Below the pieces are notes generated by a model that saw only the letters and a program-made list of their open reading frames with translations, had not been told where the DNA came from and made no database searches. From assembly GCA_017405595.1 (NCBI GenBank), contig JAFRAC010000013.1:62001-126000 (forward strand): 64,000 nt of DNA, in the 5' to 3' direction. This document shows, in pieces, positions 8,552 to 17,963 of this stretch (its first letter is position 1; every line of letters starts with the position of its first letter). The position numbers and the translations under genes were made by a program. The stretch comes from Thermoguttaceae bacterium (lineage in GTDB: Bacteria > Planctomycetota > Planctomycetia > Pirellulales > Thermoguttaceae).

Positions 8552-8972
8552 TGATGTGTTCCCCAACGCGATCGAAGACAGAACTTCGCCGCAGAGACGG
8601 ATGACGGTTCGGCTTTTCCGGCAAAACCGGTCCGCCGGACCTTCAAAACGGATTGGAGCTCCCCAAATTTCTTTCGGGCGAAACCCGCTGAAAACGCGAT
8701 TTCACCGCCCTCCCTCTCCCGAACCGGCCGGGTCATGCGATATACCAAGTCATGCGAAATATTGAGGAAAGGAGAAGCGGGTAAGCGCACCGCCGCCGAT
8801 GACCCGATTTTACAGAAGCCCCTTGCCGAATCAAGAGATTGGAGATGAAAGAACGCGCCCATTCATCGACTTTTTCTCCGTAAAAGTGTAAAATAAGCCC
8901 GGAGAGGAAATCACCGTTCCGTTTGTTTCCGGGAACGCCGGGGTGTTCGAACCCGAAAGAATGGGGGCCGTC
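8552..8972. other. Divergent intergenic region with one clear promoter
   Basis: A 421-bp gap between the minus-strand paralog pair and the plus-strand FESLEDR gene. The only well-formed element is the + strand promoter at 8866-8894. I saw no coding sequence with a ribosome site. Confidence 0.4.
8866..8894 (+). promoter_or_regulatory. Candidate promoter of nuclease-type FESLEDR gene
   Basis: TCGACT at 8866-8871, a 17-base spacer, then TAAAAT at 8889-8894. The arrangement and the bases around the -10 (GTAAAATAA) recur at 10673-10701 before the paralogous gene. Confidence 0.55.
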
Positions 8973-10589
8973 ATGCAAAAGCGCTCGCTCAGATTTGAAT
9001 CGCTGGAAGACCGCCGGCTCCTCGCCGTCTGGGCGGGGGGTGAAGCCGCCGCTTTGCCGGCCCCGACTTCCGCCGTACCGGCCGGACACGCTGTCGGCGA
9101 TGTCTATATCGCTTCGACCGCCGATATCGACGGAGACGGGTTTATCGGGCCCGCCGAACTTTCCTATCTGAGTTACGGCTGGTTCAGCACCTCGGGGAAA
9201 GCGGACTACCGCGCCGCCAGCGATCTGGACGGGGACGGGTTTATCGGGCCGGGCGACTACGCGCTTCTCTCTTCCTACTGGTTCAAAACGAACGATCAGC
9301 TTCCCGAATCGACAAAATCGTACTCGATCTACCCGTCCGACCTTTCGAACTGGTTCCTTTTCGGCGACAGAATTTCGAACATCTCCGCGAAAAGCGGCAC
9401 CCTTTCGCTCAACACGTCAGGGGGTGCGCTCGAAGCGGTTTGTGACTACGAAGATTTCGCTGACGGTCTTCGCGTGACCTTCGACTTCAAGGCAACCGGA
9501 TCCGCATCGGCGTTTGCCGGAGGGGCCGAGCTGGCGGTGCAGGAATCGGGCGAACGCTACTATTGCGAAATCCGGTCCGATAAGATCTCCCTCTATTACG
9601 TCGGCGAAGGGGGAACGATGACCCTCTTAAGGAGCACAAGTTACACTTTTAACGCCGGAACCCCGTATACCGTCTGGGCGCAGGCTGCCGGCGGACAGGT
9701 GGCGTGCGGGGTCGGCGGCCAGGCGCTGATCGGGCTCGACGACAACACGCTTTCCGGCGGCCGTGTCGGCTTTTACGCTTCCGGCGGGGTCAGCGCTTTC
9801 TCGAACATTTCGGTCGAGTTCAATCCCGATAAGGTCGAGAATACCCCCGTCGAGGAGGATCCGCAAATCGTTCGGATCGTCACGTTCAATATCCGCGCCT
9901 GCCGCGGATTCGACAGCTCGTGGGGGGTGAACCCCCAGTGGGCGGGAAGCGTTCTGGCAGAACTGCACCCCGATGTTGCCGGGCTGCAGGAGGTCGATAA
10001 CAAGACATCCCGCTCGGGCGGAGTCGACCAGATCTCGGTGCTGGGCGAAATCACCGGTCTTGACCCCTTCTTTGCCAAGGCGATCAGTTACGGCGGCGGG
10101 GAATACGGAATCGGCGCGCTGACCGGGCTGCCGGTCATTTCGGTCCGGCGAACCGCCCTCCCCGGCTCCGACGAGGCGCGCACCCTCCTGGAACTGGAAT
10201 TCGACGATTTCGTCCTGTTCAATACCCACCTTTCCCTGACCGCTTCGTCCCGCCAGGAATCGGCGGCGATCATCAAGGGGGAACTCGCCCGTTACAACAA
10301 GCCGGTCATTCTGGTCGGCGACTTCAATATGAACAATATGACCGAATGGAACACCCTTTTCGGGGATACATGGACCATTCTCAGTCCGGCGGAACCGAGT
10401 TTTCCCGCCGACAGTCCGACCCGGCGGATCGACTTCATTATGATTGCCGACCCGACCGGCACCATTTCGGTCAATTCCGGCATCTGGACCGGCGCGGTCG
10501 TCGAAAACGGGGTTGTCCCGGTCATCGCCTCCGATCACCGTCCGGTCTACGTCGACTTGAACCTGACCCCGATCAAAAAGAACCTCTAA
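8973..10589 (+). CDS. Secreted modular protein: FESLEDR leader, dockerin-like repeats, EEP nuclease/phosphatase domain
   Basis: A 538-residue surface/secreted protein. Residues 1-18 carry QKRSLRFESLEDRRLLA, the planctomycete N-terminal motif of exported proteins. Two EF-hand, dockerin-like repeats follow (DIDGDGFIGPAE and DLDGDGFIGPGD), then a beta-sandwich of about 170 residues. From about 300 there is an endonuclease/exonuclease/phosphatase domain: TFNIRA (Asn306), LQEVDN (Glu340), GDFNMN (Asp450, Asn452), RRIDFIM (Asp487) and SDHRPV (Asp521, His522), so the metal and catalytic residues are present. Substrate may be DNA, RNA or a phosphoester. ATG 8973 matches the start of the paralog at 10787. 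The first ~295 residues are strongly similar to that paralog. Confidence 0.85.
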   Translation: MQKRSLRFESLEDRRLLAVWAGGEAAALPAPTSAVPAGHAVGDVYIASTADIDGDGFIGPAELSYLSYGWFSTSGKADYRAASDLDGDGFIGPGDYALLSSYWFKTNDQLPESTKSYSIYPSDLSNWFLFGDRISNISAKSGTLSLNTSGGALEAVCDYEDFADGLRVTFDFKATGSASAFAGGAELAVQESGERYYCEIRSDKISLYYVGEGGTMTLLRSTSYTFNAGTPYTVWAQAAGGQVACGVGGQALIGLDDNTLSGGRVGFYASGGVSAFSNISVEFNPDKVENTPVEEDPQIVRIVTFNIRACRGFDSSWGVNPQWAGSVLAELHPDVAGLQEVDNKTSRSGGVDQISVLGEITGLDPFFAKAISYGGGEYGIGALTGLPVISVRRTALPGSDEARTLLELEFDDFVLFNTHLSLTASSRQESAAIIKGELARYNKPVILVGDFNMNNMTEWNTLFGDTWTILSPAEPSFPADSPTRRIDFIMIADPTGTISVNSGIWTGAVVENGVVPVIASDHRPVYVDLNLTPIKKNL

Positions 10590-10786
10590 ACCGCAGAAAC
10601 GCGCCGGAGATGCCGATAAGTTTACTGTCCCCCGGCTTTGACCCCTGCGGCGGGGAAAAACGCGCCGGTTCCTTGACTTTAACGGCAAAAAAACGTAAAA
10701 TAAAGAGTGTGGTCAAAAATCTGATGACATTTGTACCGACGAAGAGCCAACCGATTGCTCGCTAGCCGAAAGGAGAGCATACCGCC
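10590..10786. other. Intergenic region between the two FESLEDR paralogs
   Basis: Contains a promoter (10673-10701) close to the start of the second paralog and no strong terminator for the first, so readthrough from the first gene is possible. Confidence 0.4.
10673..10701 (+). promoter_or_regulatory. Promoter of lysozyme-type FESLEDR gene
   Basis: TTGACT at 10673-10678, 17-base spacer, TAAAAT at 10696-10701. It lies about 85 bases before the ATG at 10787, which has its own AAGGAG site. Close match to the sigma-70 consensus and to the promoter at 8866-8894. Confidence 0.65.
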
Positions 10787-12286
10787 ATGAAGAAACGCTC
10801 GCTCCGATTTGAATCTCTTGAAGATCGCCAGCTCCTCGCCGTATGGGCAGGGGGCGAAGCCGCCGCTGCGGCTGCCGTAAGTGAAGACGCCGCTTCTGGT
10901 GCCGCTGTCTCTCTCGATCTTGCCGCCGAAACCGCCGTACCGGCGCCGACCTCCGCCGTCCCGATCGGCCATGCGGTCGGTGATGTCTATGTCGCTTCGA
11001 CCCTGGATGCCGACGGGGACGGGTTTATCGGCCCGGCCGAACTCTCGTATATGAGTTTCTCCTGGTTTACCGTCAAGGGCAGGTCGGGGTATAACGCCGC
11101 GTACGACATGGACGGAGACGGGTTTATCGGCCCGGGCGACTATTCCGTCCTTTCCGCCCACTGGTTCAAGACGAGCGACGCCCTTCCCGATTCCACCAAG
11201 TCCTACACGATCTACCCGTCCGATATTTCGAACTGGTTCCTTTTCGGCAACCGCATTTCGGGAATCTCCGTGAAAAACGGTACGCTCACCATCAACGCTT
11301 CAAACGAGGAACTCGAATCGGTCTGCGATTACGTCGATTTTGCCGACGATCTCCGTGTGACATTCACCTACAAGGCAACGGCAAGCGCGTCGCCGTTTGC
11401 CGGAGGGGTCGAATTGGCGGTGCAGGATTCGGGCGAACGCTATTATTTTGAAATCCAGTCCGACAAGATCTCCATCTACCGCGTGGGGGAAGGCGGAGCC
11501 ATGACCCTTCTGCGGAGCGCTGACTACACGTTTAACACGGGCGCTTCGTACAACGTCTGGGCCCAGGTTTCCGGCGGGCAGGTGGCTTGCGGCGTCAACA
11601 GCAAAACACTGATCGGGCTCGAGGATAACACTCTTTCCGGCGGTATGGTCGGGTTCTACGCTTCCGACGGAATCAATTCCTTCTCGAACATTTCGGTGAC
11701 CTTCAATCCCGATAAGGTCGAAAATACTCCTGTACCGGTTGACCCGGAACCGGAACCCGATCCCGATCCGCCGGAGACACGGAGCAACGAAGATATCGTT
11801 TGGGATTACCTCTATGCGAAGATCGGCAACGCCTACGGTGTCGCCGGCCTGATGGGGAACCTGAACGCCGAGTCGGGCGGATTCCGCGCCAATAACCTCC
11901 AGAATTCCTACGAGCGGTCGATCGGGCTTAACGATGTCCAGTATACCGCTGCCGTCGATAACGGAACGTATACGAACTTCGTTCACGATTCCGCCGGCTA
12001 CGGAATTGCGCAATGGACCTACTGGTCCCGAAAGCAGGCCCTTCTCGAATTCGCGCAGTCGCAGGGCAAGTCGATCGGCGACCTGAACATGCAGCTCGAT
12101 TACCTGTGGTACGAGCTGAGCGTGAAATACAAGACCCTCGCGCCGGCGCTGAAAAACGCGACTTCGGTGCGCGAGGCTTCCGACGTGATTCTGCTCCAGT
12201 TCGAACGGCCCGCCGACCAGAGCGAAGCCGCCCGGATCCGCCGTGCATCCTACGGCCAGACCTTCTACGACCGCCACGTCAGTTAA
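10787..12286 (+). CDS. Secreted modular protein: FESLEDR leader, dockerin-like repeats, phage-tail-type lysozyme domain
   Basis: A 499-residue paralog of the upstream nuclease protein. It starts KKRSLRFESLEDRQLLA, then an Ala-rich stretch, two EF-hand repeats (DADGDGFIGPAE, DMDGDGFIGPGD), and the same beta-sandwich up to NPDKVENTPV. A Pro/Glu/Asp linker (PEPEPDPDPPE) leads to about 165 residues typical of the phage tail lysozyme family: GVAGLMGNLNAESGGF with Glu362 as probable catalytic residue, NNLQNSYE, and GYGIAQWTYWSRKQALL. The expected activity is peptidoglycan cleavage. The sequence identity with the upstream gene stops at the linker, so only the C-terminal module differs. A perfect terminator hairpin follows. 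Confidence 0.87.
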   Translation: MKKRSLRFESLEDRQLLAVWAGGEAAAAAAVSEDAASGAAVSLDLAAETAVPAPTSAVPIGHAVGDVYVASTLDADGDGFIGPAELSYMSFSWFTVKGRSGYNAAYDMDGDGFIGPGDYSVLSAHWFKTSDALPDSTKSYTIYPSDISNWFLFGNRISGISVKNGTLTINASNEELESVCDYVDFADDLRVTFTYKATASASPFAGGVELAVQDSGERYYFEIQSDKISIYRVGEGGAMTLLRSADYTFNTGASYNVWAQVSGGQVACGVNSKTLIGLEDNTLSGGMVGFYASDGINSFSNISVTFNPDKVENTPVPVDPEPEPDPDPPETRSNEDIVWDYLYAKIGNAYGVAGLMGNLNAESGGFRANNLQNSYERSIGLNDVQYTAAVDNGTYTNFVHDSAGYGIAQWTYWSRKQALLEFAQSQGKSIGDLNMQLDYLWYELSVKYKTLAPALKNATSVREASDVILLQFERPADQSEAARIRRASYGQTFYDRHVS

Positions 12287-12318
12287 ACCGGCCGCGCCGC
12301 TATGGCGGTGCAGAAGAC

Positions 12319-12357
12319 AAACGCCCTTTTCCCGGACAGCTCGGGAAAAGGGCGTTT
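12319..12357. terminator. Bidirectional intrinsic terminator
   Basis: A perfect 16-bp stem (12319-12334 with 12342-12357) and 7-base loop lie between the convergent lysozyme-type gene and the AsmA-like gene. The 3' arm ends in a short T run on each strand, so it can serve both genes. Confidence 0.85.
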
Positions 12358-12390
12358 TCGTTCGGCAAACCTTTTCTGATCCCCTTTCGG

Positions 12391-15300
12391 CTACCTCAGC
12401 TTTTTCCCCGCGCCGGGGAAGATGGACCAGACAGCTTTTTTGATGCCGGGAAAATTGTCGCGGCGGATTTCGGCATTCGAGAGAGGCCCTTCCACTTTGA
12501 TCTGCGCGATCTGGTCCCCGGCCGTGCCGAGCACGTCCGAGACGAGCGGCAGCTGGTCGCGCACCTGTCCCAGCCGCGAACTGAGGGTGAGGTCCAGTTT
12601 CGGCTCGTCCCCTTCCAATGTCAGCCAGCCGTCCCCGAAAAGGGTCATCGACGAGCCTTCGAGAAGGACCCGGTCGAGCTGCAGGCGGTTGCCGTAGATC
12701 TGAAAATCGACGAACGCGGTATCGAACCCCGCCGATTCCTTCTCGTTAATGCTGAGCGAACGGAGAATTTGAATCATGAGCGGGAGCTGGTAAAGCGAAG
12801 CGTTCTGAATCGAAAGGCCGCCGCTCCCTTTGGCGGTATCCCAGTTTTTCCCTTCCCCCTGAATCGTGGCAAAGATCGAGACGTTTCCGGGGAGGACCGT
12901 CGCGTGCTCGTTCAGGTCGCGCGCCGCCTCTTCGAGACTGCCGTCCTGCAGGCGGAATTCGAGTTTATACGCCTGAGACGAGGAAGGCGTGAACATTCCG
13001 CTGAGCGTCGCGTCGCCGTGAAACATCCGGCCGGTAATGGGGCGGCGGGGCGCGGCGGCATAGACACCGTTTTCGCGCGGCCCCTGAAAGGTGACCGAGG
13101 TCAAATCGCGGAACAGGGAACACTGAAAGAGTGAAAGTTCATCGACCGGAGGGACCGCCGACCCGAGCAGAACATCGCTGCCGTCATAGTAAAGCGGACC
13201 GCCGACCTGCGAGACCTGCACGCCGCCGGCGAAAAGGCTGTCGATGTCAAGGAGCGAATAGACCGCGGTCTCGTCGCCGCGCATGTAACCGCAGAGGAGC
13301 GTTTTCCCGCAAATATCGGTAATCGGCTTGGCGCACTGAACCGAGTTGCGGAAAAGGACCAGTTCGGTATTCCATGCCACCTCGACCGGCGCATCGGCCG
13401 ATTCGGCGTGCCACTGGATCGCGCCGGTAATGTTGAACGAGCCGCTGAGCGCCATCTCCTCGAACAGGGGGAAGAGTTTCGGCGGCAGCGCGCGCTGGAG
13501 CCGGTGGTCCATCTGGAGCTGGTCGACGGTAAAGGGGGAAATCCGGACAGTGTAACTTCCGTTTTCCCCGAATTGAGACCGGATCGAGGCGCTGACCGCG
13601 GCGGCGCCGTTGCGTCCGCGCAAATTGTCGATCGTGATCACCCCTTCCCGGTATTGGATCTGCCCTTCCAGATCGGTCAGCTCGTAGGGGAAATGGTCCG
13701 GCTGGATCGCGGTCTCTTCCGGACGGGTCACCCCGTCGATTTCCAGATCGAGCGCGTCTTTTTCCGGCACAAAGGTCAGACGGATATCCGCGTCGGCGGC
13801 GCCGCGCAGATGGAGCGTTTCGACCTGATGCCGCTGTTCCGGGTCGGTCAGCGCGGCGCGGAACTCTTCGCCGAGCGGAAAGCGCTCGGCGTGCACATTC
13901 AGGTTAAACCGGTCGGTTTCCCCGGCGGTGCCTGCGGTTCCCTCGGCGGTAAACCGGGTCGGGCCGCTCGAACCAGAAAGGTCCGAGAAAACCCAGTTCC
14001 CGTTCTCGCAGGTCACCCGCCCCGAAATGCCGGAAACCGGCATCGGAAAAAGATCGTATTTGATCGAGGCCTCGCTGAGGTCGATTGTCATACGCAGATC
14101 GTCCGGTTTGCCGGCGCTCTGCGCCAGATCGACCGACGCGTTCAGATAACCGCCCGGATTGAGCGATTCGATCACATCGCGGTAATCTTCCGGCACCGAA
14201 GCGATAAGACGGCTGTCGATCGGAAGGCGTTCGGCTTCCAGGTGGACCGTTCCCTGCCGGTCGGCAAGATTGGGGTATTCCCCCGAAAGGCGCAGGCGGC
14301 GTGTTTCACCCTCGGTCTTAAAGAGGAATCGAAGCCGCCCCTCCTCGTCGAGCCGAAGCGTGCCGGAAAGGGGGTCCGGCTTAAAAGGAAAGACCTGGTG
14401 TGAAAGAACCAGGTCTTTACATGTAACAGTAATTGCCGGCCGCGTGATTTTTTTCCCTTCCCCGTTCAGGGAAATGTTGATTTTCGCGGTACCGGCAAAT
14501 GTCAGGTCGGCCAGTGTGCCGAGCGGAGGCCCCCCGGCACTTTCGGGCAGAAGCGTGAGCATCTCCTGGCTGATCGGAAACTCCTCGAGCTGCGCGCGCA
14601 TCTGCCACCGGTTCTGAGGCCCCTCCCGCGCGTAGTCGGCCAGAATGAGCGAGGCGCCGCTGCGTGCGGTCAGCCGGTTCACCGTCACGTTTGCCGGATC
14701 GATGTGAAAGTGCACAAAGAGGTCCGAAACCGGATGGCTGAGATACGGGGTCGTGAAACTCCCCTGAAACAGGTTGCCGTCGATCCGGTAATTGAGCCCC
14801 CGTTCGGCGCTCCACTCGATGGTGAACCCGAACGAAGTGCGGCCGGTAAACGACTGGATCGTGTCCTTCACCGCCGAAAGATCGACAAGGGGCGAAACCA
14901 TCTTCTGACCGACTTCGAGCGCGTCGACTTTCCCGGTAATGGTGACGAAAGAGAAGTCGGGTTCGGCGCTGCCGTCGAAGGCGATCCCCTTCACAAAAGA
15001 GTTTTCACACGTGCCGCGGATCTGCCAGCGGTTCGGGTCGGTCTGCGCCGGCGGTGCCGTTCCGGAAGAGCCGGCGCCGCCGGAAGGAGCGGTTGGAGTT
15101 TTCTGTGTGAGCGCGTCGCCGATCATCGAAAGCGCGGCAAACCCGTCGGCAAGCGGATCGTCGCCGAAACGGCGGCCGCCGTTCCGTGCCGGGGCGGCAG
15201 GCGGCGCGGAGCTTGCCGCAGTTTGAGGCGCCGGCGTCGCGGCGGCCGGTCCGGCCGAAGAACCCGGGGCGGCCGATGCGGCGGCCGGAGGGGTCAGCGA

Positions 15301-15942
15301 CGCGTCGATTCCGGTATAGACCATCTTGCGCGGCTCGCCGGTCTCCCCCTTTGCCGGAAGGGCGACTTCGAGACTCGCTCCGCGGATATCGACCGGCACA
15401 TAGGGGATTTCGACCGGTTCGCCCCCCTTCGAAATCGCGCCGAGCGCGGCAAGGCTCTGCGGGGTAATGGTGATGACCGGACGGCTGATCAGAACATGAC
15501 GCGGCTGAACCTTCTTCTGAATGAGCGTGCTCAGCGAAAGGGGCATCTGAACCAGAATCTCCTCCGCTTCGAAAAGGGGGATTTCACCCCCCTGCTGCTG
15601 GGGCATCGACACGTGGAGGCGATCGAGGATCACCCCTTTCGGTTCAAGGCGGAGCGCGCCGATATCGATGTGGTAGTCCGGATAGCGCGCGGCGAGTTCC
15701 TGCCGGACGAAATGGCAGACGATCTCGTTCTTTTTCCAGAAGATGAACGCGGCAACGCAAAGAAGCGGCACCAGAAGTGTTGAAAGACATCCGAAACAGG
15801 AACGTTTCCTTTTCGGCGGTCTTTTCGTTTTTCCCGCCGCTTTTCCCGAAGTTCTCGGCCGCCGGTCCGGGGATGAACCGGGAGATTCGTTGGACGGCCG
15901 GTTCGCGGGCCGGCTTTTTGTGGAAACTTTCGGTTGACTCAA
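12391..15942 (-). CDS. AsmA/YhdP-like envelope protein
   Basis: An 1183-residue protein. The N-terminus is cytoplasmic and very basic (RPPKRKRS), followed by one transmembrane helix at about residues 50-70 (LSTLLVPLLCVAAFIFW), then more than 1000 residues of beta-rich sequence with a Pro/Ala-rich linker around 205-260. The last ~250 residues have the AsmA C-terminal pattern (GSGGLSIQNASLYQLPLM, GDGWLTLEGDEPKLDL). AsmA, YhdP and TamB proteins form long periplasmic grooves thought to carry phospholipids to the outer membrane. TTG 15942 is the best start visible, with a weak ribosome site. It stands alone, divergent from pgm. Confidence 0.75.
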   Translation of the reverse strand: MSQPKVSTKSRPANRPSNESPGSSPDRRPRTSGKAAGKTKRPPKRKRSCFGCLSTLLVPLLCVAAFIFWKKNEIVCHFVRQELAARYPDYHIDIGALRLEPKGVILDRLHVSMPQQQGGEIPLFEAEEILVQMPLSLSTLIQKKVQPRHVLISRPVITITPQSLAALGAISKGGEPVEIPYVPVDIRGASLEVALPAKGETGEPRKMVYTGIDASLTPPAAASAAPGSSAGPAAATPAPQTAASSAPPAAPARNGGRRFGDDPLADGFAALSMIGDALTQKTPTAPSGGAGSSGTAPPAQTDPNRWQIRGTCENSFVKGIAFDGSAEPDFSFVTITGKVDALEVGQKMVSPLVDLSAVKDTIQSFTGRTSFGFTIEWSAERGLNYRIDGNLFQGSFTTPYLSHPVSDLFVHFHIDPANVTVNRLTARSGASLILADYAREGPQNRWQMRAQLEEFPISQEMLTLLPESAGGPPLGTLADLTFAGTAKINISLNGEGKKITRPAITVTCKDLVLSHQVFPFKPDPLSGTLRLDEEGRLRFLFKTEGETRRLRLSGEYPNLADRQGTVHLEAERLPIDSRLIASVPEDYRDVIESLNPGGYLNASVDLAQSAGKPDDLRMTIDLSEASIKYDLFPMPVSGISGRVTCENGNWVFSDLSGSSGPTRFTAEGTAGTAGETDRFNLNVHAERFPLGEEFRAALTDPEQRHQVETLHLRGAADADIRLTFVPEKDALDLEIDGVTRPEETAIQPDHFPYELTDLEGQIQYREGVITIDNLRGRNGAAAVSASIRSQFGENGSYTVRISPFTVDQLQMDHRLQRALPPKLFPLFEEMALSGSFNITGAIQWHAESADAPVEVAWNTELVLFRNSVQCAKPITDICGKTLLCGYMRGDETAVYSLLDIDSLFAGGVQVSQVGGPLYYDGSDVLLGSAVPPVDELSLFQCSLFRDLTSVTFQGPRENGVYAAAPRRPITGRMFHGDATLSGMFTPSSSQAYKLEFRLQDGSLEEAARDLNEHATVLPGNVSIFATIQGEGKNWDTAKGSGGLSIQNASLYQLPLMIQILRSLSINEKESAGFDTAFVDFQIYGNRLQLDRVLLEGSSMTLFGDGWLTLEGDEPKLDLTLSSRLGQVRDQLPLVSDVLGTAGDQIAQIKVEGPLSNAEIRRDNFPGIKKAVWSIFPGAGKKLR

Positions 15943-15988
15943 TGAAAACTCGGTTTCGGTCAGGTGATGGCGGCGGCGGGGATTCCCC

Positions 15989-16016
15989 TTGAAAAACCGC
16001 TCTCCGCGCGTAAAAT
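15989..16016 (+). promoter_or_regulatory. Promoter of pgm
   Basis: TTGAAA at 15989-15994, 16-base spacer, TAAAAT at 16011-16016, about 80 bases before the pgm start codon. Confidence 0.5.
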
Positions 16017-16095
16017 TGGGGCGGGAAGAGCGCGGGGGAAGAATACCAAATTGTTCTCGGAAGAGTCAATATCTAATATAAGAAGAAGGGAAGCG

Positions 16096-17736
16096 ATGGC
16101 CATTAGCGAACTCGCGGGAAAACCGGCGCCGAAAGAGATTCTGATCGATCCTGAAGAACTTAAGCGCTGCTACTTCGAAAAGAAGCCGAACCCCTCGGTC
16201 AGGGCCGAACGGGTACGGTTCGGAACCGGCGGGCACCGGGGGTCCCCGCTTCTGGGAACCTATACCGAAGAGCATATCAAGGCAATCGTGCAGGCGGTCT
16301 GCGAATACCGCAAAAAAGAAGGGTATACCGGCCCCCTCTTCCTCGGGCGCGACACCCACGCGATTTCGGAATCGGCGCACGCCACTGCCCTTTCGGTTCT
16401 GGCGGCCAACGGGGTTCCGGTCCGCTACCAGAAGGAGTGCGGCATTACGCCGACCCCGGCCGTTTCGCGGGCGATTCTCGCCTGGAACCGGCAGAACGGT
16501 TCTGTCGCCGACGGCCTGATCATCACCCCGTCGCACAATCCCCCTTCCGACGGCGGCATCAAATACAACACGCCCGACGGCGGCGGGGCCGATGTTGCGG
16601 TCACGTCGCAAATCGAGGCGCGGGCGAACGCGATCCTCGAAGGGGGGTGCGCCGAAGTCCGCTCCCTTTCCGAACACCCGATCACCGGACTTGAAGGGCT
16701 CACTCCGATCGACTTTGCCGAAGATTACGTCGCTGACCTCGAAAATATCATCGACTTCGAGGTGATCCGCCGCGCAAAAATCAAAATCGGGGTCGATCCG
16801 CTCGGCGGCGCCGGACTCCCCTACTGGAGGCCGATCGCCGAACGTTACGGGCTCGACCTGACCGTGGTGAACGAGTCACTCGACCCGGCCTTCTCGTTCA
16901 TGACCTGCGACCACGACGGCAAAATCCGCATGGACTGTTCCAGCCCCTGGTCGATGACACGCCTGATCGGCCTGAAAGACCGGTTCGATATCGCCTTTGC
17001 CAACGATCCGGACACCGACCGGCACGGGATCGTCGTCCCCTCGGTCGGGCTGATGAACCCGAACCACTTTCTGGCGGTAGCGATCGATTACCTGTGCGCC
17101 ACGCGCGGCCGCTGGCCCAAAGAGGCCGGTATCGGCAAAACGCTCGTTTCCAGCGCGATGATCGACCGCGTCGCCGCCGCGGCGGGGCGCCGGCTCGTTG
17201 AAGTGCCGGTCGGCTTCAAATGGTTTGTGCCGGGCCTGTACGACGGTTCGCTCGTCTTCGGCGGGGAAGAGAGCGCGGGCGCGAGTTTCCTGCGGTTCGA
17301 CGGCACGGTCTGGACAACCGATAAGGACGGCCTGATTATGGGCCTTCTGGCCGCCGAGATTCTGGCGCGTACCGGAAAGGACCCGGGGATTCATTACCGG
17401 GCGTTCACCGAAAAGTACGGGTCCCCCGTTTACACGCGGGTCGATACGCCCGCCTCGCTCGAAATGAAAGAGGCGTTTACCCGCCTCTCCCCCGAAAAGG
17501 TCGTTCAAAAGGAGCTGGCGGGCGAAGCGATCACCGCGATCCTGACCCGCGCGCCCGGGAACGATGCGCCGATCGGCGGGATCAAGGTCGCCACCGAACA
17601 CGGCTGGTTCGCCGCGCGGCCGAGCGGAACCGAGAACATCTATAAAATCTACGCCGAATCGTTCCTCGGGCAGGATCACTTAAACAGAATCCTCGGCGAA
17701 GCCCGCCAGCTGGTCGCCGAGGCGCTGAAAGAGTAA
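16096..17736 (+). CDS. pgm: Phosphoglucomutase (alpha-D-glucose specific)
   Basis: A 546-residue protein, the same length as E. coli Pgm. It interconverts glucose 1-phosphate and glucose 6-phosphate in the cytoplasm, linking glycolysis to glycogen and nucleotide-sugar synthesis. All four family loops are present: RFGTGGHRGSPL near the N-terminus, ITPSHNPPSDGG with the phosphorylated Ser at 146, the metal loop NDPDTDRHGIV, the sugar loop GGEESAGASFLR, and the phosphate loop RPSGTENIYKIY near the C-terminus. ATG 16096 is chosen because GAAGGGAAG precedes it and upstream codons have no family match. Transcribed alone from a promoter at 15989-16016 and ended by a hairpin at 17788-17832. Confidence 0.95.
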   Translation: MAISELAGKPAPKEILIDPEELKRCYFEKKPNPSVRAERVRFGTGGHRGSPLLGTYTEEHIKAIVQAVCEYRKKEGYTGPLFLGRDTHAISESAHATALSVLAANGVPVRYQKECGITPTPAVSRAILAWNRQNGSVADGLIITPSHNPPSDGGIKYNTPDGGGADVAVTSQIEARANAILEGGCAEVRSLSEHPITGLEGLTPIDFAEDYVADLENIIDFEVIRRAKIKIGVDPLGGAGLPYWRPIAERYGLDLTVVNESLDPAFSFMTCDHDGKIRMDCSSPWSMTRLIGLKDRFDIAFANDPDTDRHGIVVPSVGLMNPNHFLAVAIDYLCATRGRWPKEAGIGKTLVSSAMIDRVAAAAGRRLVEVPVGFKWFVPGLYDGSLVFGGEESAGASFLRFDGTVWTTDKDGLIMGLLAAEILARTGKDPGIHYRAFTEKYGSPVYTRVDTPASLEMKEAFTRLSPEKVVQKELAGEAITAILTRAPGNDAPIGGIKVATEHGWFAARPSGTENIYKIYAESFLGQDHLNRILGEARQLVAEALKE

Positions 17737-17787
17737 CCCCGCGGCCGGAAATCCGGCGTTTCTCATCCCTCTTCACTTCGCGAATAG

Positions 17788-17832
17788 CGACAACTGCACA
17801 TTCTTTTAAACAGAAAAGATGTGCAGTTGTCG
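17788..17832 (+). terminator. Intrinsic terminator of pgm
   Basis: Long hairpin: a 14-bp stem (17788-17801 with 17819-17832), one bulged T, five more pairs and a 6-base loop. TTGTTTTC follows on the + strand. It lies 50 bases after the pgm stop. The stem is unusually AT-balanced for this genome. Confidence 0.6.
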
Positions 17833-17908
17833 TTGTTTTCGAGGTATCGGAATAACCTCAAGAACGCCGTTGCAAACTTCCCAGCCAACTATGACGAATC
17901 CCTAAAAA

Positions 17909-17935
17909 AAAGCCGCCCCTTCGGGGGGCGGCTTT
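17909..17935. terminator. Bidirectional intrinsic terminator
   Basis: Perfect 11-bp GC-rich stem (17909-17919 with 17925-17935) with a 5-base loop, A-rich on the left and T-rich on the right. It lies 29 bases after the stop of the minus-strand gene at 17964 and also backs up the pgm terminator. Confidence 0.85.
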
Positions 17936-17963
17936 TTGCTTTTTCGATGACGCCAGAACGCCC

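Noticed and set aside
8941..8957. TTCGAAC resembling a tRNA T-loop
   Set aside because: No acceptor stem, D-arm or anticodon arm can be built around it, and it lies at the start of the nuclease-type gene.
12013..14403. Plus-strand open frames opposite the AsmA-like gene and the end of the lysozyme-type gene
   Set aside because: They run through the perfect terminator at 12319-12357 and oppose a 1183-residue protein with a transmembrane helix and AsmA pattern.
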